The notes: generated by a model not told the origin, from the sequence alone. A stretch of 64,000 bases of DNA from Gammaproteobacteria bacterium (GCA_024644945.1 JAHEGU010000007.1:40035-104034), one strand, 5' to 3'; shown: positions 46,978 to 56,918, counted from the first letter of the stretch. A program made the numbers and translations.

Positions 46978-48060
46978 ATGAGTAGGACCTGGCGCACCAG
47001 GGCATTGATCGACCTTTCGGCTCTACGTCACAATGTTAAGGTTATTCGAAACTTAGCGGGAGAAGCCCGGGTATATGCTGTGGTCAAGGCGGACGCTTAT
47101 GGTCACGGAATAAACAATGTAGTACCGGCGATCCGTGACTCGGTCGATGGTTTCGCGGTAGCCACGCTGGAGGAGGGTATCCGGTGCCGTAAATGCGCTG
47201 CAAACAATGCGATTATGGTGTTGTCGGAATTCAGCGGACCAGAACAAATTGATGATTTTCGTCAGTATCAGCTGCAACCGGTGATACATCGAGAACAACA
47301 GGCGCGCTGGGTGCGTGAATCAGAAGGTTTGTCCTCAGGTGTCTGGTTAAAAATAGAAAGTGGTATGAATCGGCTTGGCATTTCACCTGAAAATGTCACT
47401 GCGATAGTAAACATGCTTAGCCGCTCGATGAATGCCAAACAATTGGGGCTGATGTCTCATCTTGCTAGCGCAGATGAAATGGATAGTGATCAGACACAGC
47501 AGCAATATCAGCGATTCTTAGAGTGTGCGTCTGATCACCTGGGCGAAGTCAGTATTGCAAATTCTGCTGCCTTGGTAGGTTGGCCTCAAACTCAGTTAGA
47601 CGTCGTGAGACCGGGCCTTATGTTGTATGGAATTTCGCCGTCACAAAACCCGAGTGCGCTAGAACTTGGTTTGCGTCCGGTGATGCAGCTTGAATCAAGA
47701 TTAATCGCGGTAAAAGATATCTCAGCCGGGGACGCGGTCGGTTATGGGGCAAGTTGGATTGCGCGCAAGCCTACAAAAATTGGCATTGCCGGATTCGGAT
47801 ATGCTGACGGGTACCCACGCTGTGTCAGTAATCGTGGCAGTGTGATCGTGAGAGATCGACGGGCCCCGGTCATCGGTAAAGTTTCAATGGATATGATGAC
47901 GTTGGATTTGACGGAGTGTGGCGAGGTTCAAGAGGGTGATATCGCCCAGTTGTGGGGCCCGCAACTCGGAGTGGAGATTGTAGCCGGTTGGGCGGATACA
48001 ATCCCTTATGAACTGCTGTGCAGAGTATCTCCCCGGGTCCCGAGAATACAGATAAATTGA
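46978..48060 (+). CDS. alr: Alanine racemase
   Basis: PLP enzyme making D-alanine for peptidoglycan. Schiff-base lysine in AVVKADAYGHG (K37), catalytic tyrosine in VGYGASW, and MDMMTLDL in the C-terminal barrel. 360 residues. Lies between dnaB and radA in the common gammaproteobacterial order; radA starts 1 bp after its stop. Confidence 0.96.
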   Translation: MSRTWRTRALIDLSALRHNVKVIRNLAGEARVYAVVKADAYGHGINNVVPAIRDSVDGFAVATLEEGIRCRKCAANNAIMVLSEFSGPEQIDDFRQYQLQPVIHREQQARWVRESEGLSSGVWLKIESGMNRLGISPENVTAIVNMLSRSMNAKQLGLMSHLASADEMDSDQTQQQYQRFLECASDHLGEVSIANSAALVGWPQTQLDVVRPGLMLYGISPSQNPSALELGLRPVMQLESRLIAVKDISAGDAVGYGASWIARKPTKIGIAGFGYADGYPRCVSNRGSVIVRDRRAPVIGKVSMDMMTLDLTECGEVQEGDIAQLWGPQLGVEIVAGWADTIPYELLCRVSPRVPRIQIN

Positions 48061-48061
48061 T

Positions 48062-49444
48062 ATGGCTAAAGGGAGTGCAAAGAATCGCAGTCGATTTAAC
48101 TGCCGCGAATGCGGCGCAGAAAGCGCCAAGTGGGCGGGCCAATGCGCTGAGTGTGGGGAATGGAATACACTCATCGAGGTCGCCGCGAAAACCAGCGGCG
48201 GCGTGGAGCGCTTTGCCGGATTCGCGCCCTCCTCGAAAGTGCAAGTTCTGGACGAGGTGGATATCTCCGAGGTCAAGCGACTTTCTAGCGGTAGTAACGA
48301 ATTAGATCGGGTTCTTGGCGGGGGCTTGGTTCCCGGATCCATCGTCCTCATTGGTGGAGACCCTGGAATAGGAAAGTCCACACTTCTTCTGCAGTATCTT
48401 TCCTCAATCAGTCAGAGTAAACCAGTACTTTATGTCAGTGGGGAGGAGTCTGCAGAACAAATCGCGGTGCGGGCGAGACGACTCGGTTTGCCTGGCGATC
48501 GATTGATGGTAATGGCTGAAAATCGGCTGGAGTCGATGCTGGACACGGCATTACAGCAGACCCCGTCGGTGCTGGTCGCGGATTCAATCCAGACTTTCTA
48601 CAGTGAAGAACTGTCTGCTGCACCCGGCAGTGTATCCCAGGTTCGGGAGTGCGCGGCGCGACTTGTTCGTTATGCCAAGCAGAGTGGCGCCACAGTGATA
48701 CTGGTCGGCCATGTTACCAAAGAGGGCGCTTTGGCGGGACCTAAAATACTCGAACATATGGTGGACAGTGTGCTGTATTTCGAGGGGGACAGTTCCAGCA
48801 GTTTTCGCTTAGTTCGAGCGATCAAAAATCGCTTCGGTGCTATTAACGAAATAGGTGTGTTCGCTATGACGGAACTAGGACTAAAGGATGTTTCGAATCC
48901 TTCCGCCATGTTCGTCAGTCGCCATGGTGCATCGCGGCCAGGAAGCGTGGTCCTGGCGACCCAGGAAGGTACGCGACCGCTTTTAGTAGAAGTGCAGGCG
49001 CTGGTAGACGACAGTGCGCTTTCGAATCCAAGACGATTGTGCGTCGGTCTGGAGCAGAATCGCCTCGCGATGCTGCTCGCAATCGTGCACAGACACGCTG
49101 GAATTTCTCTTAACAGTTATGATGTATTTGCCAATGTAGCAGGAGGTGTCAGAGTGAGTGAAACCGGCGCCGATCTGGCTTTAATGTTTGCCATTATTTC
49201 GAGTGTTAAAAACCGGGCTGCTGGAAACGATCTTGTGGTTTTCGGAGAAGTGGGTTTGTCAGGGGAGTTGCGTCCGGTGCAGCGTGGTCTCGACCGTCTG
49301 CGTGAGGCACAAAAGCTTGGATTCAAAAGAGCTTTGATTCCGGCAGCGAATATGCCTGATGCCGTGGCGACGAAATCAGTGAGTGAACTGGAGATCATTC
49401 CTGCACGGAGAGTTGAGGACGCGCTATCCCTGTTTGAGTTATGA
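48062..49444 (+). CDS. radA: DNA repair protein RadA
   Basis: A RecA-like branch-migration helicase. Zinc finger CRECGAESAKWAGQCAECG, Walker A GGDPGIGKST near 98, the RadA-specific KNRFG motif, and a Lon-like C-terminal domain (GEVGLSGELRPVQRGLDR). 460 residues. Confidence 0.97.
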   Translation: MAKGSAKNRSRFNCRECGAESAKWAGQCAECGEWNTLIEVAAKTSGGVERFAGFAPSSKVQVLDEVDISEVKRLSSGSNELDRVLGGGLVPGSIVLIGGDPGIGKSTLLLQYLSSISQSKPVLYVSGEESAEQIAVRARRLGLPGDRLMVMAENRLESMLDTALQQTPSVLVADSIQTFYSEELSAAPGSVSQVRECAARLVRYAKQSGATVILVGHVTKEGALAGPKILEHMVDSVLYFEGDSSSSFRLVRAIKNRFGAINEIGVFAMTELGLKDVSNPSAMFVSRHGASRPGSVVLATQEGTRPLLVEVQALVDDSALSNPRRLCVGLEQNRLAMLLAIVHRHAGISLNSYDVFANVAGGVRVSETGADLALMFAIISSVKNRAAGNDLVVFGEVGLSGELRPVQRGLDRLREAQKLGFKRALIPAANMPDAVATKSVSELEIIPARRVEDALSLFEL

Positions 49445-49482
49445 TCCGGCCCTGCAAATCAATCAACAAGGATATTTTTATC

Positions 49483-50196
49483 ATGATTTTAAAACCGCGT
49501 TTAGTTTCAGCCGTTGTCGCGGCCATTATTCTAGGTTCTACTGGAAGCGCAATTGCCCAGGATGTAATTCTGGATTCCGATGAAAAGAAATATAGCTATG
49601 CAATCGGCACCAAGCTAGCATCGCAACTGCAGGAGCAATTCGGACAGACTGAAAGTGGTGTCGATATGCAGGCCCTTGCAGCGGGAATCAGTGATGTAGT
49701 CAATAGCGCGGAATTAAAAATGACCGCCGCAGAAGCTGATCAGGCAATTGAAGCTCAGCAACAGGCTATGTTGGCTGCAGCTGCGGCGGAAGCGGGGGTG
49801 GCGGCTGAGCGTGGTTCAGAATATCGTGAGTCCAATCGGGGTAAGGAAGGCGTCATCGAAACTGAAAGCGGAATGCAGTATACGGTCCTTAACAGTGGCG
49901 ATGAGAGCGGTGCTATGCCCGGTGCCGACGATACAGTCGTAGTGCACTATCGTGGAACATTAATTGATGGTACTGAATTTGACAGCTCGCATTCTCGTGG
50001 CGTACCGGCGACATTTCCTCTGAGCGGTATTATCCCTGGCTGGAAGGAAATTCTTCAACTGATGCGACCAGGGGATAAATGGAACGTTGTGATTCCTCCT
50101 GAGCTTGCATATGGAGAACGCGGTGCGGGGGCGAACATCGGACCCAACGAAACCCTGATTTTTGAGATAGAGCTGCTTGAGGTAAAAAAGGGATAA
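49483..50196 (+). CDS. Exported FKBP-type peptidyl-prolyl isomerase
   Basis: A periplasmic FkpA/Mip-like foldase. Signal peptide MILKPRLVSAVVAAIILGS to AIAQ (1-27), a helical dimerisation region (about 45-120), and an FKBP domain (DDTVVVHYRGTLIDGTEFDSS, GIIPGWKEILQLM, IPPELAYGERGAG). Start at 49483 is set by AAGGAT eleven bases upstream; the longer frame begins inside the radA stop. 237 residues. Confidence 0.93.
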   Translation: MILKPRLVSAVVAAIILGSTGSAIAQDVILDSDEKKYSYAIGTKLASQLQEQFGQTESGVDMQALAAGISDVVNSAELKMTAAEADQAIEAQQQAMLAAAAAEAGVAAERGSEYRESNRGKEGVIETESGMQYTVLNSGDESGAMPGADDTVVVHYRGTLIDGTEFDSSHSRGVPATFPLSGIIPGWKEILQLMRPGDKWNVVIPPELAYGERGAGANIGPNETLIFEIELLEVKKG

Positions 50197-50321
50197 GCCG
50201 GATGTTTTAGCGTAAAAACGGCTGCAGTGCTGGCTCTGCCTGGGTTCAGGTTAAATTCATCTGGGCTTCAGGGACGAGGCGTATTCTGAGTCCATGATTT
50301 AAATGTATGGGGACCCAGATT

Positions 50322-50858
50322 ATGAAAAAGAATTTAATATTCTCTGCATTGCTGGCACCAATTGCATTGTTGCAGATATCCAAGCCAGCGCTAGCCGAAT
50401 ATGGCCGCGGAACGATAGAAGAAGCCACCGTAATCAGTGCGCAGCCGGTCTACCGAACGGTGCGTGTAAATGAGCCCATTGAGCAGTGCTGGGACGAACC
50501 GGTGCATGTGTCGTCCAACAGTGGATACTACTCCCATACCCCGAAGATTCTGGGCGCTATTGTTGGCGCAGCAGTTGGAAACGAATTTGGATCAGGGCGT
50601 GGTAAGGACCTTGCCACTGTTGCAGGGGCTGTGCTCGGAGGCTCAATAGGCCGAGATATACAAGCCAATCATGCCCGTCGAAATAGTCGAGTGTTGTACG
50701 AGAAGCGATGCGAGTTAGTAGATCGATACCGCACGGAAGAACGTATCGACGGTTACGAGGTGGATTATCGGTACAATAATCAGATCTACTCTACCTTTAC
50801 TCAACATGACCCCGGTCCAACGCTGACAGTTAGCGTAAATGTAGTACCAGTGGAATAA
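50322..50858 (+). CDS. Glycine-zipper 2TM domain protein
   Basis: A 178-residue exported protein with a signal sequence (MKKNLIFSALLAPIALLQIS to ALAE). The glycine zipper KILGAIVGAAVGNEFGSGRGKD followed by VAGAVLGGSIGRDI, about residues 75-115, is typical of outer-membrane SlyB/rickettsial 17-kDa-like proteins, though no lipobox cysteine is present. The C-terminal half is beta-rich with two cysteines. GGGGA upstream and the signal sequence favour ATG 50322. Confidence 0.8.
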   Translation: MKKNLIFSALLAPIALLQISKPALAEYGRGTIEEATVISAQPVYRTVRVNEPIEQCWDEPVHVSSNSGYYSHTPKILGAIVGAAVGNEFGSGRGKDLATVAGAVLGGSIGRDIQANHARRNSRVLYEKRCELVDRYRTEERIDGYEVDYRYNNQIYSTFTQHDPGPTLTVSVNVVPVE

Positions 50859-50878
50859 TATACTGGGAAATTTGTAAA

Positions 50879-50901
50879 GGCCCCATGCTAGTCCTGGGGT
50901 C
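50879..50901 (+). terminator. Weak stem-loop terminator after the glycine-zipper gene
   Basis: GGCCCCA (50879-50885) pairs with TGGGGTC (50895-50901) with one G-U pair and a nine-base loop; only a short T-containing tail follows. Confidence 0.35.
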
Positions 50902-51004
50902 TTGCCATATACCCCTTAATACGACTATACAATACATGGTTAGGTGCTTAGTCTAAACTGACCTGGCTACGGTATCATTTATTAAAGAATTAAATAGTGT
51001 TCAC

Positions 51005-51316
51005 GTGAAACGTCTCTGGCACAACATTACGGTTTCAGCGGTCTCCGCAGCAATGCTGGCTGCCCTGATGCCAGCAATTGCGCTCGATGCTAATGCTCAG
51101 AGTAATAACTCCAAACAAAAAAATGGGCAGGGGAACAGTATGGATGATGTGGCACGTATGATTCGCAAGAACAAACAATGGCAGATTCTTGAAGTAACTC
51201 CGAGACAGGACGGTTCAGTCACGCGCTATCGGTTTAAGCTGATCAACAGTACTGGAAAAGTAAAAATTATCAGTATCGACCCGAAAAAGCCAAACCTGAG
51301 GCGCTTGGAACAATAA
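51005..51316 (+). CDS. Small exported PepSY-like protein
   Basis: A 103-residue protein from GTG with a signal sequence (to about DANAQS, residue 33). The domain VARMIRKNKQWQILEVTPRQ through YRFKLINSTGKVKIISIDPK has PepSY character, a periplasmic domain often found beside PhoPQ-type two-component genes, as here (response regulator 69 bp downstream). It may modulate the sensor. Confidence 0.62.
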   Translation: MKRLWHNITVSAVSAAMLAALMPAIALDANAQSNNSKQKNGQGNSMDDVARMIRKNKQWQILEVTPRQDGSVTRYRFKLINSTGKVKIISIDPKKPNLRRLEQ

Positions 51317-51385
51317 TCAACAATTGCCGCCACATTCGATCATCAGTGATCGAGCGAGATGGTGCAATAATGAACGAATGAACCC

Positions 51386-52060
51386 ATGCGTATATTAATA
51401 GTAGAAGATGAAAACACACTGCGCTCGCAGCTGGTCAATAAATTCAGACAAAAAGGCTATGCTGTTGATGAAGCTGCAGACGGAGAAGAAGCACTGTTTT
51501 TTGCCAAGGAATATCCTGTTGATATAGCAGTGGTTGATATTGGCTTACCAAAAATGTCTGGAATAGAAGTTATCAGGCAGTTGAGAGCGGATAAGGTGGA
51601 GTATCCGATCATGATTCTCACGGCGCGTTCCCGGTGGCAGGAAAAGGTTGAAGGCCTGGATGCCGGAGCCGATGACTATCTGGCCAAGCCTTTTCATTTT
51701 GAGGAGTTATACGCGCGAGTATCTGCCTTAATCCGTCGCTCAGCAGGGCAATCCAGTCCAATAATTGAGATCGGCACTATCAAATTGGACACACGATCCC
51801 AGGAGGTTTTTGTAAGCGCAAGTAACCTTGATCTGACTGCATTTGAATACAAGTTACTTCATTATTTAATGATGAACCGAGGCAAGGTAGTATCGAAGAT
51901 GGAACTAACTGAACATCTCTATGATGAAGACGCAGATCGAGATAGTAATGTAATCGAAGTGTTTGTTGGTCGCTTACGAAAGAAGCTTGATCCCGAAGGA
52001 ACACTTAACCCGATTGAAACGTTGCGCGGGCGGGGATACAGATTCTCTGTTTCTGATTGA
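51386..52060 (+). CDS. OmpR/PhoP-family response regulator
   Basis: Receiver domain 1-115 with phospho-acceptor D51 (VVDIGLPKMSG) and K in AKPFHFEEL, then a winged-helix DNA-binding domain 128-222 (ALNxFEYKLLHYL-like, VFVGRLRKKLDPE, RGRGYRF). 224 residues. Most like PhoP/QseB-type. Its TGA overlaps the histidine kinase TTG start by four bases. Confidence 0.92.
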   Translation: MRILIVEDENTLRSQLVNKFRQKGYAVDEAADGEEALFFAKEYPVDIAVVDIGLPKMSGIEVIRQLRADKVEYPIMILTARSRWQEKVEGLDAGADDYLAKPFHFEELYARVSALIRRSAGQSSPIIEIGTIKLDTRSQEVFVSASNLDLTAFEYKLLHYLMMNRGKVVSKMELTEHLYDEDADRDSNVIEVFVGRLRKKLDPEGTLNPIETLRGRGYRFSVSD

Positions 52061-53418
52061 CCAAATTATCTCTTAGAAGACGGCTGCTGATCGCGGCTGC
52101 AATAATCTTAGTAACGTTTCTTGGCCTTGCCGGAGTTGCGCTGGATAGAGCGTTTATAAGCAGCGCTGAGGTTTCTTTGAAAAATCAGCTTAAAACGCAA
52201 ACCTTTGCGTTGCTATCAGTGCTAGAGGTAGAGCAGGACGGGGCCATTATCATACCGCAGCAACTGCCCGAAGCACGGCTTATGGTGCCCAACTCCGGGT
52301 TATATGCATTTATTATTGACCCGCTAAATAATGTAGTTTGGCAATCCAACTCGGCAATAGGGGTGCGTCAGGCCGGTCTGCAAAAAGAGCAGTTAGGGTC
52401 CGAATCGTTTGGACAGGATGGTAATAAACTCTCGAGTCCTTTTCGATATAGTTTTTCCATTTCCTGGGAAACGGAGAGTAACTTGGAGTACGAATTTACA
52501 CTGGTTATGGTCGAGGCTAGCGATCATTTTGTAACTTTCGTCGCTGAGCATCGACAAAAAATTATATTGTGGCTGGGACTAGTCGGAGTATTTCTGCTGC
52601 TCCTGCAGATGTTAGCGTTGAACTGGGGTTTGTCACCGCTGGTTAAAGTGAGTAATGAACTCGATCAGATAGAGCACGCTCGTCAAGATCGTATTTTAGG
52701 TGACTACCCTGATGAAATCGCTCAATTGAGCCAGCGCATCAATCTATTTATTGCAAATGAACGAAGGAATATCGAGCGCTACCGCAATACGCTGGGTGAT
52801 CTTGCTCACAGCCTGAAAACGCCACTCGCAGTGGTTAAAGGATTAGCAGAGAGTAATACAACAATTGATCATGATGAGTTAAACCGATACACGGACCGAA
52901 TGAGTAACATTGTTGAATATCAACTGAAGCGTGCTGCCTCCTCACGCGTATCACTGGTTCATGGTCTGGTCAGCGTTGCAGAAGTAATCTCCAGGATTGA
53001 TGAGTCTCTCAAAAAAGTGTATGCATCAAAGGGAATCGAAGTAGGCGGAGAAGTAGCGGAGTCGATACAGTTTTATGGCGATCAATCGGATCTCTACGAA
53101 CTGATTGGAAACATTATGGACAATGCGTGTAAGTGGGCGAATAAGCGAGTACGTTACTCGGCCAAGTCGATCAAGGCTGGTAATAGCCAACTAGAGGGGG
53201 TGGAACTCATGATCGAAGATGATGGCCCCGGTATTGCCGGAGAAGTGCGGGATCTTGTGATGAAACGCGGAGTCAGAGCAGATCAGCAGATTGAGGGTTA
53301 TGGTATCGGGCTTGCTGTAAGCAGGGAGATAGTCGATCGATACAACGGTGAGTTTGAAATCGGTCAGAGCAGTCTAGGTGGTGCGGCGATTAAAATTTCC
53401 CTCCGGCCCAGCATGTAG
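52057..53418 (+). CDS. PhoQ-like sensor histidine kinase
   Basis: 453 residues from a TTG start that overlaps the regulator stop (TTGA). Helices at about 8-30 and 168-190 flank a periplasmic PhoQ-like sensor. The dimerisation histidine is H251 (DLAHSLKTPLAVVKG). The ATPase domain has the N box NIMDNACKWANKR and EDDGPGI and GYGIGLAVSREI. No upstream ATG gives the full first helix, supporting TTG. Confidence 0.9.
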   Translation: MTKLSLRRRLLIAAAIILVTFLGLAGVALDRAFISSAEVSLKNQLKTQTFALLSVLEVEQDGAIIIPQQLPEARLMVPNSGLYAFIIDPLNNVVWQSNSAIGVRQAGLQKEQLGSESFGQDGNKLSSPFRYSFSISWETESNLEYEFTLVMVEASDHFVTFVAEHRQKIILWLGLVGVFLLLLQMLALNWGLSPLVKVSNELDQIEHARQDRILGDYPDEIAQLSQRINLFIANERRNIERYRNTLGDLAHSLKTPLAVVKGLAESNTTIDHDELNRYTDRMSNIVEYQLKRAASSRVSLVHGLVSVAEVISRIDESLKKVYASKGIEVGGEVAESIQFYGDQSDLYELIGNIMDNACKWANKRVRYSAKSIKAGNSQLEGVELMIEDDGPGIAGEVRDLVMKRGVRADQQIEGYGIGLAVSREIVDRYNGEFEIGQSSLGGAAIKISLRPSM

Positions 53419-53495
53419 CTGTGACAATGTTCAGCTTAATCAACAGGTCTCGCTGAGCGATTGCTTAATATAAGATGCAGCATTTTGGGCTTGGA

Positions 53496-54227
53496 TTACT
53501 GAACGAATACCATTGCAACTGAGACGTTATCCGGCGCTCCGTTTTCCAAGCAAGCTCGAATGAGAGTATCCATACATAGCTCCGGTTCATGGGAACGTAA
53601 AGCTAGAATAGTCGCGATGTCGCTGTCTTCCACCGCACCGGTTAAACCGTCAGAGCAAAGTAAAAAGATATCTCGAGGCTCAACCGTTTTTGAGAATACA
53701 TCTGGCTCACATCGTGACTCAATGCCGAGCGCCTTTTTCAACACGTGATAACTGTATGCCGGTACACGCCCATCTGGACTGTTGGCCTTAAGGTCATTTG
53801 CCAGAGTATGATCTTCGGTAAGTTGCGTCAGTTCTCCACCGCTGAACCGATAACAACGTGAATCACCTATATGTCCAACATAGACTTTTTTATCATGAAA
53901 ACTTGCGGCTACGAGCGTTGTGCCCATTCCCTCCATATGTGCTAGCTTTCTGCCATTGGTATAGACCTCAGTGTTAGCCGTAGAAATCGCTTCAGAAAGA
54001 ATCGTTTTACGATTTAATTTGCTGAGGTCTTCCTGAACTAACCACTGCTCTTCAATGAAATCACACATTGCGTTAACCGCCATTCGACTGGCGATTTCCC
54101 CAGCCTTATGACCGCCCATGCCATCGGCCACCACCGCAATGTCGAGCTCGGGAACGATTCGCACACTATCTTCATTAAGCGGGCGAACGTTTCCGACGTC
54201 TGTCGCTGCGATCATTTTGTAGTTCAT
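53496..54227 (-). CDS. PP2C-family protein serine/threonine phosphatase
   Basis: A soluble 243-residue metal-dependent phosphatase. Motifs: ATDVGNVRPLNEDSVRI, VVADGMGGHKAGEIAS, HIGDSRCYRF, LTEDHTLAND, LLCSDGLTGAV and NGAPDNVSV. Often paired with a Hanks kinase; none is visible here. Convergent with the two-component operon and 33 bp downstream of dapD on the same strand. Confidence 0.92.
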   Translation of the reverse strand: MNYKMIAATDVGNVRPLNEDSVRIVPELDIAVVADGMGGHKAGEIASRMAVNAMCDFIEEQWLVQEDLSKLNRKTILSEAISTANTEVYTNGRKLAHMEGMGTTLVAASFHDKKVYVGHIGDSRCYRFSGGELTQLTEDHTLANDLKANSPDGRVPAYSYHVLKKALGIESRCEPDVFSKTVEPRDIFLLCSDGLTGAVEDSDIATILALRSHEPELCMDTLIRACLENGAPDNVSVAMVFVQ

Positions 54228-54260
54228 GACGACTTCTAAGCTTTAGGTCATCCCCGGAAA

Positions 54261-55082
54261 TCAAATTGTTCGCAATAATTCATTGATTCCCACCTTGCTA
54301 CGAGTCTTGTCATCCACCTTCTTTACAATCACTGCACAGTAAAGACTGTGTGTTCCATCCTTTGATGGGATTGATCCTGAGACCACTACGGATCCCGCAG
54401 GGACACTTCCGTAACTGACTTCCCCAGTTTCCCGATCAAGTATTCGCGTGCTTTGACCAATATATACCCCCATAGAAATAACCGAACCTGCACCGACAAT
54501 GACACCCTCGACGATTTCACTGCGTGCCCCGATGAAACAGTTGTCTTCGATAATAGTAGGCGAAGCCTGCAGCGGTTCAAGCACGCCACCGATTCCCACG
54601 CCCCCGGAAAGGTGAACATTTTTTCCGATCTGGGCACAGGAGCCAACAGTGGCCCAGGTATCCACCATTGCGCCTCTGTCGACATAACCACCAATATTCA
54701 CATAGCTTGGCATCAGCACTACGTCGGGTGCGATATAGCAGCCTCGCCTTACCACTGCGGGTGGGACCACCCGATAACCGCCATTACTGAAGTCCTCATC
54801 AGTGAAGTCGGGAAATTTAAGTGGAACCTTATCGTAGTAGCTGGAAAACCCGCCGCGGATGATCCGATTTTCTTCGATACGAAATGAAAGTAATACCGCC
54901 TTCTTCAACCACTCATTTACTTTCCATCCATCGACGGAGGGTTCCGCCACCCGCGCTTCACCACTATCGAGTAATGATATTGCTTCGTTAATCGCTTCCC
55001 GGTACTCTGCTGTAACGGTATGCGGTTTGATGGTGGTGCGGTCGTCCCACGCCTGTTCGATGGTTTGAGAGATTTGATTCAT
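54261..55082 (-). CDS. dapD: Tetrahydrodipicolinate N-succinyltransferase
   Basis: Succinyl-CoA-dependent step of lysine/diaminopimelate synthesis. Left-handed beta-helix hexapeptide repeats ([20 protein letters not shown], two stretches through [14 protein letters not shown]) after an N-terminal helical domain. 273 residues as in E. coli. Faces the M23 peptidase across a 393-bp gap. Confidence 0.96.
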   Translation of the reverse strand: MNQISQTIEQAWDDRTTIKPHTVTAEYREAINEAISLLDSGEARVAEPSVDGWKVNEWLKKAVLLSFRIEENRIIRGGFSSYYDKVPLKFPDFTDEDFSNGGYRVVPPAVVRRGCYIAPDVVLMPSYVNIGGYVDRGAMVDTWATVGSCAQIGKNVHLSGGVGIGGVLEPLQASPTIIEDNCFIGARSEIVEGVIVGAGSVISMGVYIGQSTRILDRETGEVSYGSVPAGSVVVSGSIPSKDGTHSLYCAVIVKKVDDKTRSKVGINELLRTI

Positions 55083-55475
55083 TATTGGCCCGATCTCGAG
55101 AGTTGACTGGAGTGAATAGATAAGATGCCTGGGGCCCGGCTAGACTGATTAAATTGATCTGTTTTCATTATTTGCGCAGTTACCCGCTGCGGTCTGTGAC
55201 TAACTCAATAATCCATAATCCAGACTATTTCATAAGAAGTCGGGTTAAGCTGATTGTCTACCTCGACACAACGTGGATTATAAAACAACTTCCGGCCTTC
55301 CGGTTCCGGTAATGATCATCTTGACCATAGCCAACGGGCCTGGCCCCACATGAATAGCTCGCTTTATATTTCAATAAGCGGTTAATTAATGTAGGCTCTG
55401 CACCTCTTTTCGGATCGAGCAAGCCCTTGCTGTATCCGGATAGCGTCCACAGCTCTTAACAAAATCACCGTAACG
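55083..55475. other. 393-bp divergent intergenic region
   Basis: Holds the promoters for dapD (minus) and the M23 peptidase (plus). I looked for a lysine riboswitch or tRNA and saw none. CCGGCCTTCCGGTTCCGG-like repeats near 55290-55310 are short and without clear structure. No open frame with protein character. Confidence 0.5.
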
Positions 55476-56528
55476 ATGAGAGATCATTTTGCGATCACCG
55501 TCTCTGACTCATATGGGTCGCGCTACTATTGCATTAGAAAGTCCACCAAATTACTGTTTTATATCGTTGTTTTCTTGATTGCGTCTCTGCTTGTCGGGGC
55601 GATAACGGGAAATATCCTGCAATATCTGGAAGGGCGGTCACTCGCTCAGCTGAATCAGCGACTTGACAGTGAGCTTTTGCTTTTTGACAGCCACAATTTT
55701 AAATTAAATCAAATTATTAATAAAAAGTCTCAACTGATTGAAAATATTAGTAAAGAGTTGGTTGAAATTGAAAAAGACAGCGGTGTAGAAAACACTGACC
55801 AGGCGGCTTCTCTGGAAGAGAGGTTACGGTTATTAGCGGGATTTTATGGTCGCAAAGAAGTCGAATATTCTGAAATTGGCGATCGGGTGCAGCAGATTGA
55901 AGGCATTATTGGGTTGACGGAGGAAGATATGTCGGAAGCGGACCTGGTTGCTAGAGTGGAGTTTGCAGGTCTGACCGCGAGCCACAAAAAGATTCTGTAT
56001 GATAGTATTCCCAACGGTTTCCCGACTCAAGTGGACGTGATCACCAGTAAATTTGGGAGTCGCATTCATCCGATTACCAAGATAAAATCGTTCCACAAGG
56101 GTGTTGATCTGCGGGCCGAAATTGGAGATGAGGTAATTTCTACCGCTGATGGTATAGTTAGGGAGGCAGGTTACTCGGAGCTGAGTGGCAGGCGGGTGGT
56201 GATTCAACACAATTTTGGATTTGAAACCCGCTACTCGCATCTCGACCAAGTTGATGTTGCGCCGGGAGACATCGTGCACAAGGGAGATCTGATCGGTCTT
56301 TCTGGAAAGACGGGACGTGTAGATGCACCGCATTTACATTATGAAATCCGATATCTGGGGAAATCGGTCAATCCATACCAGTTCCTACAATGGGAATTTG
56401 GTTCACATGAAATATTCACAAACGTAAGGGGGATAAAATGGCCATCTTTGATAAGTCTGATAAACAAGCAGATTACGCATCAAACGTTACAACTATCGCT
56501 GCTGGAACCAGTGTCGTCGGCAAGATAG
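55476..56528 (+). CDS. M23-family peptidoglycan peptidase, membrane-anchored
   Basis: 350 residues. An N-terminal helix (about 26-50), a coiled coil (about 55-130), and an M23 LytM domain at 195-305 with zinc ligands in SFHKGVDLRAE (HxxxD) and HLHYEI (HxH). All expected ligands are present, so it is probably an active endopeptidase in the periplasm. The last 29 codons overlap the bactofilin gene in another frame. Bactofilins and M23 peptidases commonly work together to shape the cell wall. Confidence 0.9.
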   Translation: MRDHFAITVSDSYGSRYYCIRKSTKLLFYIVVFLIASLLVGAITGNILQYLEGRSLAQLNQRLDSELLLFDSHNFKLNQIINKKSQLIENISKELVEIEKDSGVENTDQAASLEERLRLLAGFYGRKEVEYSEIGDRVQQIEGIIGLTEEDMSEADLVARVEFAGLTASHKKILYDSIPNGFPTQVDVITSKFGSRIHPITKIKSFHKGVDLRAEIGDEVISTADGIVREAGYSELSGRRVVIQHNFGFETRYSHLDQVDVAPGDIVHKGDLIGLSGKTGRVDAPHLHYEIRYLGKSVNPYQFLQWEFGSHEIFTNVRGIKWPSLISLINKQITHQTLQLSLLEPVSSAR

Positions 56529-56917
56529 AGATCGAATGCAACTTGCATATCGATGGGGAGTTTGAGGGCGAGGTCAATTCAAAAAGCATCGTAAAGATTG
56601 GGCAGTCCGGCCTGCTCAAAAGCACTCTGAAAGCAGAAAAACTGATTGTGACCGGTCGATTTATCGGTACCGCCGACTGCGACACTATTGAACTGGTGTC
56701 GGGGGGGGAAGCTGAAGGCAAGCTGATTTCATCCGGGCTGACAATTGATTCCAGCAGCTCATTTCAGGGTGAGAGCATTCGTCGCAAAAAGGGCGAAGTT
56801 TCAAAGGTTCTTGATTTTAACAGCGATAAACCGAGCCTCAATCCGAGTATCAAGCCGAGTCTTGAACCGAAGCCGACGCAAGCTCCCAAGCTGGAAGAAA
56901 AAATTAAAAAGCCCTGA
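56438..56917 (+). CDS. Bactofilin (polymerising cytoskeletal protein)
   Basis: 159 residues. The beta-helical bactofilin core runs about 18-112 (GTSVVGKIEIECNLHIDGEF, VNSKSIVKIGQSG, EKLIVTGRFIGTADCDTIEL), with a Lys/Pro-rich tail. It forms membrane-associated filaments that direct wall enzymes. AAGGGGG six bases upstream supports the ATG at 56438, 91 bases inside the M23 gene. Confidence 0.93.
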   Translation: MAIFDKSDKQADYASNVTTIAAGTSVVGKIEIECNLHIDGEFEGEVNSKSIVKIGQSGLLKSTLKAEKLIVTGRFIGTADCDTIELVSGGEAEGKLISSGLTIDSSSSFQGESIRRKKGEVSKVLDFNSDKPSLNPSIKPSLEPKPTQAPKLEEKIKKP

Positions 56918-56918
56918 G

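Noticed and set aside
55083..55475. Lysine riboswitch or tRNA upstream of dapD
   Set aside because: No riboswitch core, cloverleaf or anticodon arm could be formed from the sequence by eye.
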